Assembly: GCA_947455195.1 (NCBI GenBank)
Contig: CANGMI010000007.1
Coordinates: forward strand, 1-64,000
Reading direction: 5' to 3'
Length of the DNA stretch: 64,000 nt
DNA from: Pseudomonadota bacterium
Lineage (GTDB): Bacteria > Pseudomonadota > Gammaproteobacteria > Burkholderiales > SG8-39
The position numbers and the translations under genes are program-made. How positions within the stretch are numbered: position 1 is the first letter of the stretch; each line of letters begins with the position of its first letter. Below are positions 44,187 to 52,744 of this stretch, piece after piece. The notes under the pieces are model-generated. The model was given only the letters and a program-made list of their open reading frames with translations. It searched no databases and was not told the DNA's origin.

Positions 44187-45071
44187 CTACTGCTGCACCA
44201 GCCGATCGACCGTGCGATCGACATGCACGGTCCAGTCGGGCAGATCCAGTCCGAGCGCAGTCGAGAGCTTCGCGCAATCGAGGCGCGAGTTGGCAGGCCG
44301 GCGAGCCGGCGTCGGATAGTCGCTGGTGCCGATCGCACGAATGGCACCAGCGTCCACCCGCACCGTGTGCCCCATGCGCCGCGCGCGTTCGATCGCATGC
44401 GTGGCAAGGCCATGCCAGGAGGTCTCACCGGCTGCGGCCAGGTGGTACAGCCCGGGCTCGATCCGCCCCTGCCGCCAGGCGGCAACGGCGAGCGCGGTCA
44501 CATCGGCAATGAGTTCGGCGCTCGTTGGTGCGCCGATCTGATCGGCGACTACCGACAGGCTCTCGCGTTCGGCCGCCAACCTCAACATGGTGCGAACGAA
44601 ATTTCCTCCATGCGTGCCGTGAACCCAGCTCGTGCGAAAGACAAGCGCCTGGCATCCACTGGCCGCAATCGCTGCCTCGCCAGCGAGTTTCGTGCGTCCG
44701 TACGCGCTGTGCGGTCCGGTGGGGTCGGTTTCCCGCCACGGGCGACTGCCCGACCCATCGAACACGTAATCGGTCGAGTAGTGGACGAGGAGGGCACCGC
44801 GTTCGCGCGCGATGCGGGCGAGGACCTCCACGGCGTCAGCATTCACACGATGGGCCGTCGCCTCGTCCGATTCGGCCCTATCGACCGCCGTCCAGGCGGC
44901 TGCATTCACGATGAGATCGGGCTTTTCGTCGCTCACGCGCTTCGCGAGCGCGGCAAGGTCGCCGAGATCGGCGTCCGCGCGACGCAGGGCGCAGATCGGG
45001 CCGAGCGGCAGGAGGGTGCGCGAGAGCTCGTGCCCCACCTGACCCTGTGCACCGAGGAGAACGATCTTCAC
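44187..45071 (-). CDS. rmlD: dTDP-4-dehydrorhamnose reductase
   Basis: 294 residues from GTG 45071, chosen because the Rossmann strand VKIVLLGAQGQVGHEL begins there. RmlD signatures: VNAAAWTAVDRAESD, STDYVFDG, YGRTKLAGE (Y-x3-K) and FRTSWVHGTHGGNFVRTML. RPANSRLDCAKL near the end is also typical. It carries out the last step of dTDP-L-rhamnose synthesis. It lies 10 bp after rmlB in the same operon. Confidence 0.96.
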   Translation of the reverse strand: MKIVLLGAQGQVGHELSRTLLPLGPICALRRADADLGDLAALAKRVSDEKPDLIVNAAAWTAVDRAESDEATAHRVNADAVEVLARIARERGALLVHYSTDYVFDGSGSRPWRETDPTGPHSAYGRTKLAGEAAIAASGCQALVFRTSWVHGTHGGNFVRTMLRLAAERESLSVVADQIGAPTSAELIADVTALAVAAWRQGRIEPGLYHLAAAGETSWHGLATHAIERARRMGHTVRVDAGAIRAIGTSDYPTPARRPANSRLDCAKLSTALGLDLPDWTVHVDRTVDRLVQQ

Positions 45072-45081
45072 GCGGGCAGGC

Positions 45082-46140
45082 TCACTGGTAGTTCTTCGAG
45101 ACCCAGGCGCGATAGCTGCCATCGGTCACCGCAGCCACCCAGTCGGCATGCGCCAGATACCAGCGCACGGTCTTGTCGATGCCCGATTCGAAGGTTTCGG
45201 CCGGTCGCCATCCGAGGTCGCGCTCGATCTTGCTTGCATCGATCGCGTAGCGTCGGTCGTGCCCGGGGCGGTCGCGCACATAGGTGATCTGGCTGGCGTA
45301 CGACTGGCCATCGGCACGCGGTTGCAGCGCATCGAGCCGGGCGCACAGGGCGTGCACCACCTCGAGGTTGGGCTTTTCGTTCCAGCCGCCCACGTTGTAG
45401 GTTTCGCCCGGCACCCCGCGTGCGAGGACAGCGCGCAGCGCACTGGCATGGTCGCTCACATGGAGCCAGTCGCGAACCTGCTGGCCGTCGCCGTAGATCG
45501 GCAGAGGCTTTCCGGCGAGCGCATGGTGGATCACCAGCGGAATGAGCTTTTCGGGGAACTGATAGGGCCCGTAGTTGTTCGAGCAGTTGCTGGTGAGTAC
45601 CGGCAGGCCATAGGTGTGGTGGTAGGCGCGCACCAGGTGGTCGCTCGCGGCCTTGCTCGCCGAATAGGGGCTGTTGGGTTCGTAGCGATTCTGTTCGGTG
45701 AAGGCCGGGTCGGTGCCGGAGAGCGAGCCGTAGACCTCGTCGGTCGAGACATGCAGGAAGCGAAATGCATCCTGAGCGGGTGCCTCGAGCGTGCCGCGGT
45801 AGCCGCGCGCCGCCTCGAGCAGGCGGAAGGTGCCCACCACATTGGTCTGGATGAAGGCATCGGGCCCGTGAATCGAGCGGTCGACATGGCTCTCGGCGGC
45901 AAAGTGCACGATGGCCCGTACGCCGTGTTCGTTGAGCAGTTGCTCGACCAGCGCCTGATCGGCGATGTCGCCCTGCACGAAGTGGTGACGCGCGTCGCCC
46001 GCGAGGCTTGCCAGGTTCTGCAGGTTGCCCGCGTAGGTGAGGCTGTCGAGGTTCACGATCGGCTCATCGTGCTCGCGCAGCCAGTCGAGAACGAAGTTGC
46101 TGCCGATGAAGCCGGCACCGCCGGTGACAAGCAGGGTCAT
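45082..46140 (-). CDS. rmlB: dTDP-glucose 4,6-dehydratase
   Basis: 352 residues. [19 protein letters not shown] starts the protein; [54 protein letters not shown], and [19 protein letters not shown] are the standard RmlB blocks, including the DE of the active site and Y-x3-K. It converts dTDP-glucose to dTDP-4-keto-6-deoxyglucose. It heads the minus-strand unit rmlB-rmlD-GT2, divergent from rmlA. Confidence 0.97.
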   Translation of the reverse strand: MTLLVTGGAGFIGSNFVLDWLREHDEPIVNLDSLTYAGNLQNLASLAGDARHHFVQGDIADQALVEQLLNEHGVRAIVHFAAESHVDRSIHGPDAFIQTNVVGTFRLLEAARGYRGTLEAPAQDAFRFLHVSTDEVYGSLSGTDPAFTEQNRYEPNSPYSASKAASDHLVRAYHHTYGLPVLTSNCSNNYGPYQFPEKLIPLVIHHALAGKPLPIYGDGQQVRDWLHVSDHASALRAVLARGVPGETYNVGGWNEKPNLEVVHALCARLDALQPRADGQSYASQITYVRDRPGHDRRYAIDASKIERDLGWRPAETFESGIDKTVRWYLAHADWVAAVTDGSYRAWVSKNYQ

Positions 46141-46257
46141 GGATCGAGGCTCGATGGTGGGACGTGAATCGTGAGTCGGAAGATAACTTAAGATGCCGGG
46201 GTCTGCTCCCTCAGGTGGGCAGGTTCTCCGTGCAGAAGTCTCGAGGACTCATCCGAC

Positions 46258-47139
46258 ATGCAGCGAAAGGGCATCATTCTCGCCGGTGGCGCCGGCAGTC
46301 GGCTTCATCCGGCCACGCTGGCCGTCAGCAAGCAGTTGCTGCCGGTGTTCGACAAGCCGATGATCTATTACCCCCTCACGACGCTCATGCTCGCCGGCGT
46401 TCGCGAGATTCTCGTCATCTCGACGCCGCAGGATACGCCGCGCTTCGAGCAGCTGCTCGGGTCTGGCGAGCGCTGGGGTCTGGACATCCGTTACGCGGTG
46501 CAGCCATCGCCCGATGGTCTTGCGCAGGCCTTCATCATCGGCGAGGCCTTCCTCGATGGTGCCCCCTCGGCCCTGGTGCTCGGTGACAACATCTTCTACG
46601 GGCACGACTTCCAGGCACTGCTCGGTCGAGCCATGGCGCAGACCACCGGCGCCACCGTCTTTGCCTATCACGTGAACGACCCGGAGCGCTATGGCGTGGC
46701 CGAGTTCGATGCCAGCCGTCGCGTGGTGTCGCTCGAGGAAAAGCCAGTGAAACCGAAGTCGAACTATGCCGTCACCGGCCTCTACTTCTACGACGCCGAT
46801 GTCTGCGGGCTCGCAGCCAGCCTCAAGCCCTCGCCCCGTGGTGAACTCGAGATCACCGATCTCAATCGGCTGTATCTCGAGCGCGGCGCACTCGCGGTCG
46901 AGGTGATGGGGCGCGGGTACGCCTGGCTTGACACCGGCACCCACGAGTCGCTCCTCGAGGCCAGTCAGTTCATCGCCACGCTCGAGGCGCGCCAGGGGCT
47001 CAAGGTGGCCTGCCCCGAGGAAATCGCCTTCCGTCAGGGCTGGGTCGATGCCGCGCAACTCGAAGCGCTCGCGCAGCCGCTCCTCAAGAACGGCTACGGG
47101 CGGTATCTGATGCGGGTGGTGCAGGAGACGATTCTTTGA
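46258..47139 (+). CDS. rmlA: glucose-1-phosphate thymidylyltransferase
   Basis: 293 residues from ATG 46258 (GAGGA about 10 bases upstream). [37 protein letters not shown] is the RmlA nucleotide-binding start (residues 4 onward), with VLGDNIFYG holding the metal-binding aspartate and [16 protein letters not shown] the C-terminal signature. It starts dTDP-rhamnose synthesis and is usually feedback-inhibited by dTDP-rhamnose. It overlaps rmlC by 4 bp. Confidence 0.97.
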   Translation: MQRKGIILAGGAGSRLHPATLAVSKQLLPVFDKPMIYYPLTTLMLAGVREILVISTPQDTPRFEQLLGSGERWGLDIRYAVQPSPDGLAQAFIIGEAFLDGAPSALVLGDNIFYGHDFQALLGRAMAQTTGATVFAYHVNDPERYGVAEFDASRRVVSLEEKPVKPKSNYAVTGLYFYDADVCGLAASLKPSPRGELEITDLNRLYLERGALAVEVMGRGYAWLDTGTHESLLEASQFIATLEARQGLKVACPEEIAFRQGWVDAAQLEALAQPLLKNGYGRYLMRVVQETIL

Positions 47140-47681
47140 ACGCAACCCCCCTTGCCATCGCCGATGTCCTTCGTCTGGAGCCGCGCGTGTTCGGTGATGA
47201 CCGCGGGTTCTTCTTCGAAAGCCACAACCAGAGCGTGTTCGACCGGCTCGTCGGTCATGAAACCCGTTTCGTGCAGGACAACCATTCGCTCTCGGCGCAT
47301 GGGGTGTTGCGCGGGTTGCACTACCAGATTCGTCAGCCGCAGGGAAAGCTCGTGCGCGTGATCGCGGGCGAGGTGTTCGATGTGGCCGTCGACATCCGTC
47401 GCGGATCGCCCACGTTCGGTCGCTGGGTGGGCGAAGTACTGAGTGCCGCCAACCGGCGCCAGTTGTGGATACCGCCCGGCCTCGCGCACGGCTTCGTGGT
47501 GCTGTCGGAGTCGGCCGAGTTTCTCTACAAGACCACCGACTACTGGGCTGCGCAGCACGAGCGCTGCATTCGCTGGGATGACCCTGAACTTGCCATCGAC
47601 TGGCCGCTCACTTCCCCGCCCGTGCTGTCCGGCAAGGACGCGCAGGGGGTGCCCTTCCGGGACGCGGAACTCTTCGACTGA
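47136..47681 (+). CDS. rmlC: dTDP-4-dehydrorhamnose 3,5-epimerase
   Basis: 181 residues from TTG 47136, overlapping the rmlA stop (TTGA). [30 protein letters not shown] (with the catalytic His) and [19 protein letters not shown] (with the active-site Asp) are the RmlC cupin blocks; [14 protein letters not shown] follows. It completes a full rmlABCD set. The TTG start probably lowers its translation relative to rmlA. Confidence 0.96.
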   Translation: MNATPLAIADVLRLEPRVFGDDRGFFFESHNQSVFDRLVGHETRFVQDNHSLSAHGVLRGLHYQIRQPQGKLVRVIAGEVFDVAVDIRRGSPTFGRWVGEVLSAANRRQLWIPPGLAHGFVVLSESAEFLYKTTDYWAAQHERCIRWDDPELAIDWPLTSPPVLSGKDAQGVPFRDAELFD

Positions 47682-47704
47682 TCAGTCGTGCAAGGCGCGG
47701 ATGG

Positions 47705-47932
47705 CGCTCGGGTCGTGAGCATGGCGTGGATGCTGCGCGGGACGCGGGTCACGAATCGTCCGGAGGCGACGCCCCCGCTGTTGGGGGCAGGGACCGGCCG
47801 GTTGTGCGCCTTCAGTGTCTCGATGGTTTCGATGAGGGCCTCGCGGCCATGCTGGATGGCCTGGTCAACCGTCTCGCCGTCGGAGAGGCAATCGGCAAAG
47901 ACCGAGGCCGCCAGCGCCCGGCCCATGGTCAA
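47705..47932 (-). pseudogene. HicB-like antitoxin remnant
   Basis: In the 312-base gap between rmlC and the next gene, the minus strand encodes CLSDGETVDQAIQHGREALIETIETL, then KAHNRPVPAPN and ASGRFVTRVPRSIHAMLTTRA. This matches the HicB pattern: the small partial RNase H-like domain end (C-x-S-D-G-x-T-x-x-x-A) followed by the ribbon-helix-helix start (GRF-x-x-R-x-P-x-S-x-H). Both ends are missing. The N-terminal strands are replaced by unrelated sequence, and after TTRA the frame runs into the antisense of rmlC without the second RHH helices. No HicA-like toxin is seen. Read as a decayed toxin-antitoxin relic. Confidence 0.6.
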
Positions 47933-47993
47933 TGGCCAGCACGGTCCCGTGCCTCGCCGCTAAGATCACGACACCCTCTCCGGAGAATTCGCC

Positions 47994-49037
47994 ATGCGGT
48001 ACCCCATCAATGGCCAGTCGCGCCCGCTGGCTCGCTTGCTCACTGCCCGCTTGTGGGGAGCGCTTTTGCGGATGGCGCTCCCGCTCATGCTCGCCTCGAC
48101 GATGCTGGCTTTGCTGGCCCTCACCCCGGCACGCGCGGCCTGGCCCGAGCGTCCGGTGCGGGTCATCGTGCCCTACGCGCCGGGTGGCAATACCGACGGC
48201 ATCGCGCGGGTCACCGCGCAAGCCCTGCAGGAGGCGTTGGGTCAGCCTTTCGTGGTCGAGAACCGGGTCGGCGGCAACGGCATCGTGGCGGCCGAATTCG
48301 TCGCCCGTGCCGCGCCCGATGGCTACACGCTCTTTCTCGTCGCCCAACCGGTCTTCAGCATCGTGCCGGCGATGATCAAGGCGCCGTATGACCCGGTGAC
48401 CGACTTCACGCCCATTTCGGTGGTCGGTACCAACCCCTTCGTCTTTTCGGTGCATCGCTCGGTACCGGTAGCTTCCCTCGCCGAGTGGCTCGCGTGGGCG
48501 CGCCGCGCACCCGCGGGCAGCCTCAACTACGGGTCGGGCAGCGTGGGTTCATCGAGCCACCTGGTGATGGCCCTGCTCCTCGATCGCACCGGGTTGCGCG
48601 CCGAGCATGTGCCCTACAAGGGGGGCTCGCTCTCCCTGCAGGCGCTTGTCTCGGGTGAGGTGCCGATGGGGTTCAACAACCTGTCGGAAGTGATTCCGTT
48701 TGCCCGTTCGGGCGAGTTGAAGCCGCTGGCCGTGTCGAGCGCTGCGCGTGCGCGGCAGTTGCCCACGGTGCCCAGCGTGGCCGAGTCGGGCTACCCCGGA
48801 TTTGACGTTCTCACCTGGAATGGTCTGGTAGGGCCGGCCCGGTTGCCTGCCGAGGTGGTCGAGCGCGCGGCAGCCGAGATCCGTCGGCGCATGAGCGATG
48901 CGGCCTTCCTGCAGCGTCTCGCAGGTCTGGGCGTCGACCCGCTGGGCAATACGCCAGCCGAGTTTGGCACGCTGATCCGTGCCGATCGCACCCGCTGGGC
49001 CGAGGCGGTGCGGCTGTCGGGGGCGAAGGCCGACTAG
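47994..49037 (+). CDS. Bug/TctC-family periplasmic solute-binding protein
   Basis: 347 residues, ribosome site GGAGA. A long basic N-terminus and hydrophobic stretch form a signal peptide ending near TPARA-AWPERP. The mature part has WPERPVRVIVPYAPGGNTDGIAR, VVENRVGGNGIVAAEFVARAAPDGYT, and GEVPMGFNNLSEVIP, all Bug/TctC landmarks. These bind carboxylates (often aromatic or dicarboxylic) in the periplasm. No TctA/TctB membrane subunits are next to it, as is usual for orphan Bug proteins in Burkholderiales. It precedes the aromatic-type catabolic genes, so it could capture their substrate (inference). Confidence 0.92.
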   Translation: MRYPINGQSRPLARLLTARLWGALLRMALPLMLASTMLALLALTPARAAWPERPVRVIVPYAPGGNTDGIARVTAQALQEALGQPFVVENRVGGNGIVAAEFVARAAPDGYTLFLVAQPVFSIVPAMIKAPYDPVTDFTPISVVGTNPFVFSVHRSVPVASLAEWLAWARRAPAGSLNYGSGSVGSSSHLVMALLLDRTGLRAEHVPYKGGSLSLQALVSGEVPMGFNNLSEVIPFARSGELKPLAVSSAARARQLPTVPSVAESGYPGFDVLTWNGLVGPARLPAEVVERAAAEIRRRMSDAAFLQRLAGLGVDPLGNTPAEFGTLIRADRTRWAEAVRLSGAKAD

Positions 49038-49176
49038 GGGCGGGCCCCTCCAGCGTTCCGACCTGCTCACCTGCGACAGACCCGGACCCCATCAACCATC
49101 CCGCCCGGTAAACTGACGGGCTCGACGCCAATCGAGCGTCACGAGCCGTTCATTCCGCTTTCAGCGAGCACTCTTC

Positions 49177-50394
49177 ATGTCGACCAACGAACGCATTCTC
49201 ATCATCGGCGGGGGCCCCGTGGGCACGGTCACCGGTCTTGCGCTGGCCCGCGCCGGCATCCCCGTGACCGTCTTCGACCGGCTGGCCGTCCCGGCCGCTG
49301 ATCACCGCGCAGCCACGCTGCAGCCCTCGACGCTCGACCTCTTTGCCCCGCTCGGGCTCACCGATGAAATCCTGCGCCAGGGCATCGAGTCGCCGGTCTT
49401 CCAGTGGCGCGACCGCGTTCGCGACGAGATCGTGGCCGAGTTCGACTACCGCATGCTGGCAGGTGAATCCGATTACCCCTACGTGATCCAGCTCGAGCAG
49501 CACAAGACGATCCAGATCGCGCTCGATGCGGCCCTTGCCGAGCCGCTGTTCAATCTGGTACGCCCGGTCGATGTGGTCGCGGTGCGGCAGGACGCCGACT
49601 GGGTCGAGGCCGACGTGAAGCACGAAGATGGCTCGATCGAAACTCACCGAGGTCGCTGGCTCATCGGCTGCGATGGCGGGCGAAGCCTGGTGCGAAAGTC
49701 GATCGGTGCCTCCTTCGAAGGCTTCACCTGGTCGGAGCGCTTCAACATCGTGGCCACCAACAAGGACTTCGAGGGCTACAACTTCCGCTATCGCAACTAT
49801 TGCGCTCACCCCGATCGCTGGTGTGCGCTGATGAAGGTGCCCGGTGAGAACCACGAGGGCGTCTGGCGCTGCCTCTTCCCGGCGCACGAGGACGAGAGCG
49901 ACGAGTATGTGATGAGCGATGCCTGGATCCGTGCGCGCTTTGCCGAGTGCCTGCCGGGTGACCCGGATGGGTTCGAGATCCTTCACCGCAACATGTACAC
50001 GGTGCAGCAGCGCGTGGCCGGCAACTTCCGTGGCGGTCGCATGATTCTCGCGGGCGACGCGGCTCACGTGAACAATCCGGTCGGCGGCATGGGCATGAAC
50101 TCCGGTTTCCAGGATGGATTGAACCTCGCCGGCAAGCTGGTCGAGATCTGGCAGGGCGCGCCTGCTGACCCGCTCCTCGAGCGCTACGACCGGCAGCGCC
50201 GTCTCACGGCCATCAAGTACGTGCAGGCACAGTCGATTGCCAACAAGAAGACGCTCGATGAGCGCGACCCCGCGATGCGCCAGCAAAAGCTCGACGACCT
50301 GCGTCGCCAGGCAGCCGACCCGGTGGCGGCCCTCGAGTTCGTGCGCCGCGCTTCGCTCGTGTCCATGTATCGAGAGTCGGAAAGCATTCAGTGA
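49177..50394 (+). CDS. FAD-dependent aromatic-ring hydroxylase (FAD_binding_3 family)
   Basis: 405 residues. The ADP-binding GGGPVGTVTGLALARAG (residues 9-25), the DG motif in LIGCDGGRSLVRKSIG, and the GD motif in MILAGDAAHVNNPVGGMGMNSGFQDG define the p-hydroxybenzoate hydroxylase / MhpA-like group A monooxygenases. It would hydroxylate a phenolic acid using NAD(P)H and oxygen. It shares a GTGA overlap with a UbiD-like decarboxylase, suggesting hydroxylation linked to decarboxylation of an aromatic acid. The substrate is unknown. Confidence 0.88.
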   Translation: MSTNERILIIGGGPVGTVTGLALARAGIPVTVFDRLAVPAADHRAATLQPSTLDLFAPLGLTDEILRQGIESPVFQWRDRVRDEIVAEFDYRMLAGESDYPYVIQLEQHKTIQIALDAALAEPLFNLVRPVDVVAVRQDADWVEADVKHEDGSIETHRGRWLIGCDGGRSLVRKSIGASFEGFTWSERFNIVATNKDFEGYNFRYRNYCAHPDRWCALMKVPGENHEGVWRCLFPAHEDESDEYVMSDAWIRARFAECLPGDPDGFEILHRNMYTVQQRVAGNFRGGRMILAGDAAHVNNPVGGMGMNSGFQDGLNLAGKLVEIWQGAPADPLLERYDRQRRLTAIKYVQAQSIANKKTLDERDPAMRQQKLDDLRRQAADPVAALEFVRRASLVSMYRESESIQ

Positions 50395-52049
50395 GTGAGT
50401 CGCCTCCAGGGCCTTCGCGTCAGGTGCCGGCCGACTTTCACGAGCACCTTGCAGGGCTGGCTGTGCGCGGCCTGGTGCGCACCATCGATCGTCCGATCGA
50501 CAAGGACAGCGAACTGCACCCGCTGGCCCGCTGGCAGTTTCAGGGTGGCTTGGCCGATGCCGACCGACGCGCCTTCGTGTTCACTCATGTCACCGGTGCC
50601 AAGGGCGAGCGCTACGACATGCCGGTCGTGGTGGGAGCGCTTGCCGCCTCGCCCGAGATATACGCCGCGGGACTCGGGGTGGCCGTTGAAGACATCGGCC
50701 GGGTATGGGTTCGTGCCGTAGCCTCACCCATTGCGCCCGAGCTCATGACCGAGGGGGTCGCCCCCTGCCAGGAGGTGGTCGAGACCGGTGACTCGCTCGA
50801 GCAGGCCGACGGCGGCCTTGCGCGCCTGCCGGTGCCGGTGTCGACGCCGGGCTTCGATGCCGCCCCCTATCTCACCGCCACGCTGTGCGTGACACGCGAC
50901 CCCGAGAGCGGCATCCAGAATATGGGTACCTATCGGGCCGGCTTGAAGGCCAGCAACCGCCTGGGTGTGCGCATGGCTACGCGCCTGTCGGGCGCTGGCG
51001 GCTATGTGCACTGGCAGAAATACCGGGCGCTCGGTCAGCCGATGCCCATTGCGATCGTCGTGGGGGCAGCACCGGCGGTGATGTTCACCGGACCGCAGAA
51101 GCTCGCCATCGACATGGACGAACTGGCGGTGGCCGGTGGTCTCATGGGGCGCGCCATCCGCACCGTACGCTGCAAGACCGTCGATCTGGTGGTGCCGGCC
51201 GATGCCGAGATCGTGATCGAAGGCCTCATCGACACGGCACTGCTCGAACCCGAAGGGCCCTTTGGCGAGAGTCATGGCCACGTGGCCCTCGAAGACTTCA
51301 ACATGTCGATGCAGGTCACCGCCATCACGCGTCGTCGCGATGCGGTGTTCGTGTCGATCGTGAGTCAGGTGACGCCGAGCGAATCGTCGGTGCTGAAGAA
51401 GGTGGCCTACGAGCCGATGTTTCTCGAGCACCTGCGCAACGTGCTGGGGGTGCGTGGCGTGACCCGGGTGGTGATGCACGAGCCCCTCACCAACCTGCGC
51501 AAGGTGATCTTCGTGCAGTACGCGCGCGGCGTGCCGCGCACCGAAGTGTGGCGCGGCCTGCATGGCGCGGCCAGCCTGCAGGCGCAGTGCGGCAAGCTCG
51601 TGATTGCGGTGTCCGAGGACATCGACCCGGAGAATGCCGACGCCATCTTCTGGTCGCTCGCCTACCGTTCGAATTTCGACGAAGACGTGCTCGTGATGGG
51701 CAATCGGGCGGCCGGGCATGGCCCCAAGTCGGGTCGTGCGCCCACCGAGGGCACGCTCCTCATCGATGCCACGCTGAAGCACGACATGCCCCCCCTCGCG
51801 CTGCCCGCCGAGGCCTACATGACGCGGGCCAAGGCCATCTGGGAAGAACTCGGTTTGCCGCGCCTCACGCCGCAATCGCCCTGGCATGGCTATCCGCTGG
51901 GTGACTGGGCGCCCGAATGGGCGGCCTGGGCCGAGGCGGCGGTGAAGGGCGATTGGCGTGCCGTGGGTGACGATACCTTCGCCCGTCGCCGTGGCGGCAT
52001 CAAACCCGAGACACCGGTGCGCGAGGGCGGGCCTGCGGCGATGGAGTGA
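50391..52049 (+). CDS. UbiD-family decarboxylase
   Basis: 552 residues from GTG 50391. Family features: TGYR-like cofactor region YRAGLKASNRLGVRMA, PMPIAIVVGAAPAVMF, and the catalytic stretch EPEGPFGESHGHVALED holding the glutamates that act with prenylated FMN. PESSVLKKVAYE-like and VIAVSEDIDPENADAIFWSLAYR follow. UbiD enzymes reversibly (de)carboxylate aromatic or unsaturated acids and need prFMN from a UbiX partner, which is not in the window. It is translationally coupled to the flavin monooxygenase. Confidence 0.92.
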   Translation: MSESPPGPSRQVPADFHEHLAGLAVRGLVRTIDRPIDKDSELHPLARWQFQGGLADADRRAFVFTHVTGAKGERYDMPVVVGALAASPEIYAAGLGVAVEDIGRVWVRAVASPIAPELMTEGVAPCQEVVETGDSLEQADGGLARLPVPVSTPGFDAAPYLTATLCVTRDPESGIQNMGTYRAGLKASNRLGVRMATRLSGAGGYVHWQKYRALGQPMPIAIVVGAAPAVMFTGPQKLAIDMDELAVAGGLMGRAIRTVRCKTVDLVVPADAEIVIEGLIDTALLEPEGPFGESHGHVALEDFNMSMQVTAITRRRDAVFVSIVSQVTPSESSVLKKVAYEPMFLEHLRNVLGVRGVTRVVMHEPLTNLRKVIFVQYARGVPRTEVWRGLHGAASLQAQCGKLVIAVSEDIDPENADAIFWSLAYRSNFDEDVLVMGNRAAGHGPKSGRAPTEGTLLIDATLKHDMPPLALPAEAYMTRAKAIWEELGLPRLTPQSPWHGYPLGDWAPEWAAWAEAAVKGDWRAVGDDTFARRRGGIKPETPVREGGPAAME

Positions 52050-52160
52050 GGCTCGGGTGTGCCTTGCGCACCTCTATGGCGAGGCTCGCGCGAAATCGTA
52101 AAGACTGAACTGCGCGTCCTGTCGGCCAGGTATCTCTTGCGGCCGTCGTGGTCGACCCTG

Positions 52161-52637
52161 CTACGCCATCCGCTCGGCCGCCAGTTGTACCGCACGCACC
52201 ACTTCGGGATAGGTCGCGCAGCGACACAGATTCCCTGACAGATGGTTGCGAATCTCCCCCTCGGTGGGTCTGGGGTTCGACTCGAGGAGTTCGGTGGCCA
52301 TCAGGAGGAAGCCCGAGGTGCAGAACCCGCACTGGAAGGCACCACACTCGATGAAGGCCGCCTGCAGGGGCGAGAGCTTCCCGTCGACGGCCAGGTTCTC
52401 GACCGTGGTGACGGTGGCGCCGTCGGCGAAGGCGGCCAGGGTGAGGCATCCGGACACCGACTGCCCGTTCACCATCAGCGTGCAGCAGCCGCACAGCCCC
52501 TGGCCGCAGCTTTCGCGTGCGCCATTGAGACCGAAGGTGTCGCGCACCACCTCGAGCAGCGTGTGGTGCGGGGCGATGGTGGCCGATACTGGCGCGCCGT
52601 TCAGCGTGAAGTGGATCGTTCGGGTAGCAACGCTCAT
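52161..52637 (-). CDS. [2Fe-2S] small subunit of a molybdenum hydroxylase (CoxS-like)
   Basis: 158 residues. The plant-ferredoxin-type cluster is in SCGQGLCGCCTLMVNG (C-x4-C-x2-C), and the second cluster in CGAFQCGFCTSGFLL and NLCRCATYPE. This is the standard two-cluster small subunit of the xanthine dehydrogenase family. It relays electrons from the molybdenum site. It is 107 bp downstream of the large subunit on the same strand (order M-L-S in transcription: FAD subunit, Mo subunit, Fe-S subunit). It is convergent with the UbiD gene. Confidence 0.94.
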   Translation of the reverse strand: MSVATRTIHFTLNGAPVSATIAPHHTLLEVVRDTFGLNGARESCGQGLCGCCTLMVNGQSVSGCLTLAAFADGATVTTVENLAVDGKLSPLQAAFIECGAFQCGFCTSGFLLMATELLESNPRPTEGEIRNHLSGNLCRCATYPEVVRAVQLAAERMA

Positions 52638-52744
52638 GGCAGAGCTCCGTGTCAGGCGGGGCCGCGGCGCCTCGCGCGCGCGACCCGGAGGGTGATGGAA
52701 AGACGGATGGCCGTCACTCGGTCGTCTGGGTCGTCCTGCGTGTT

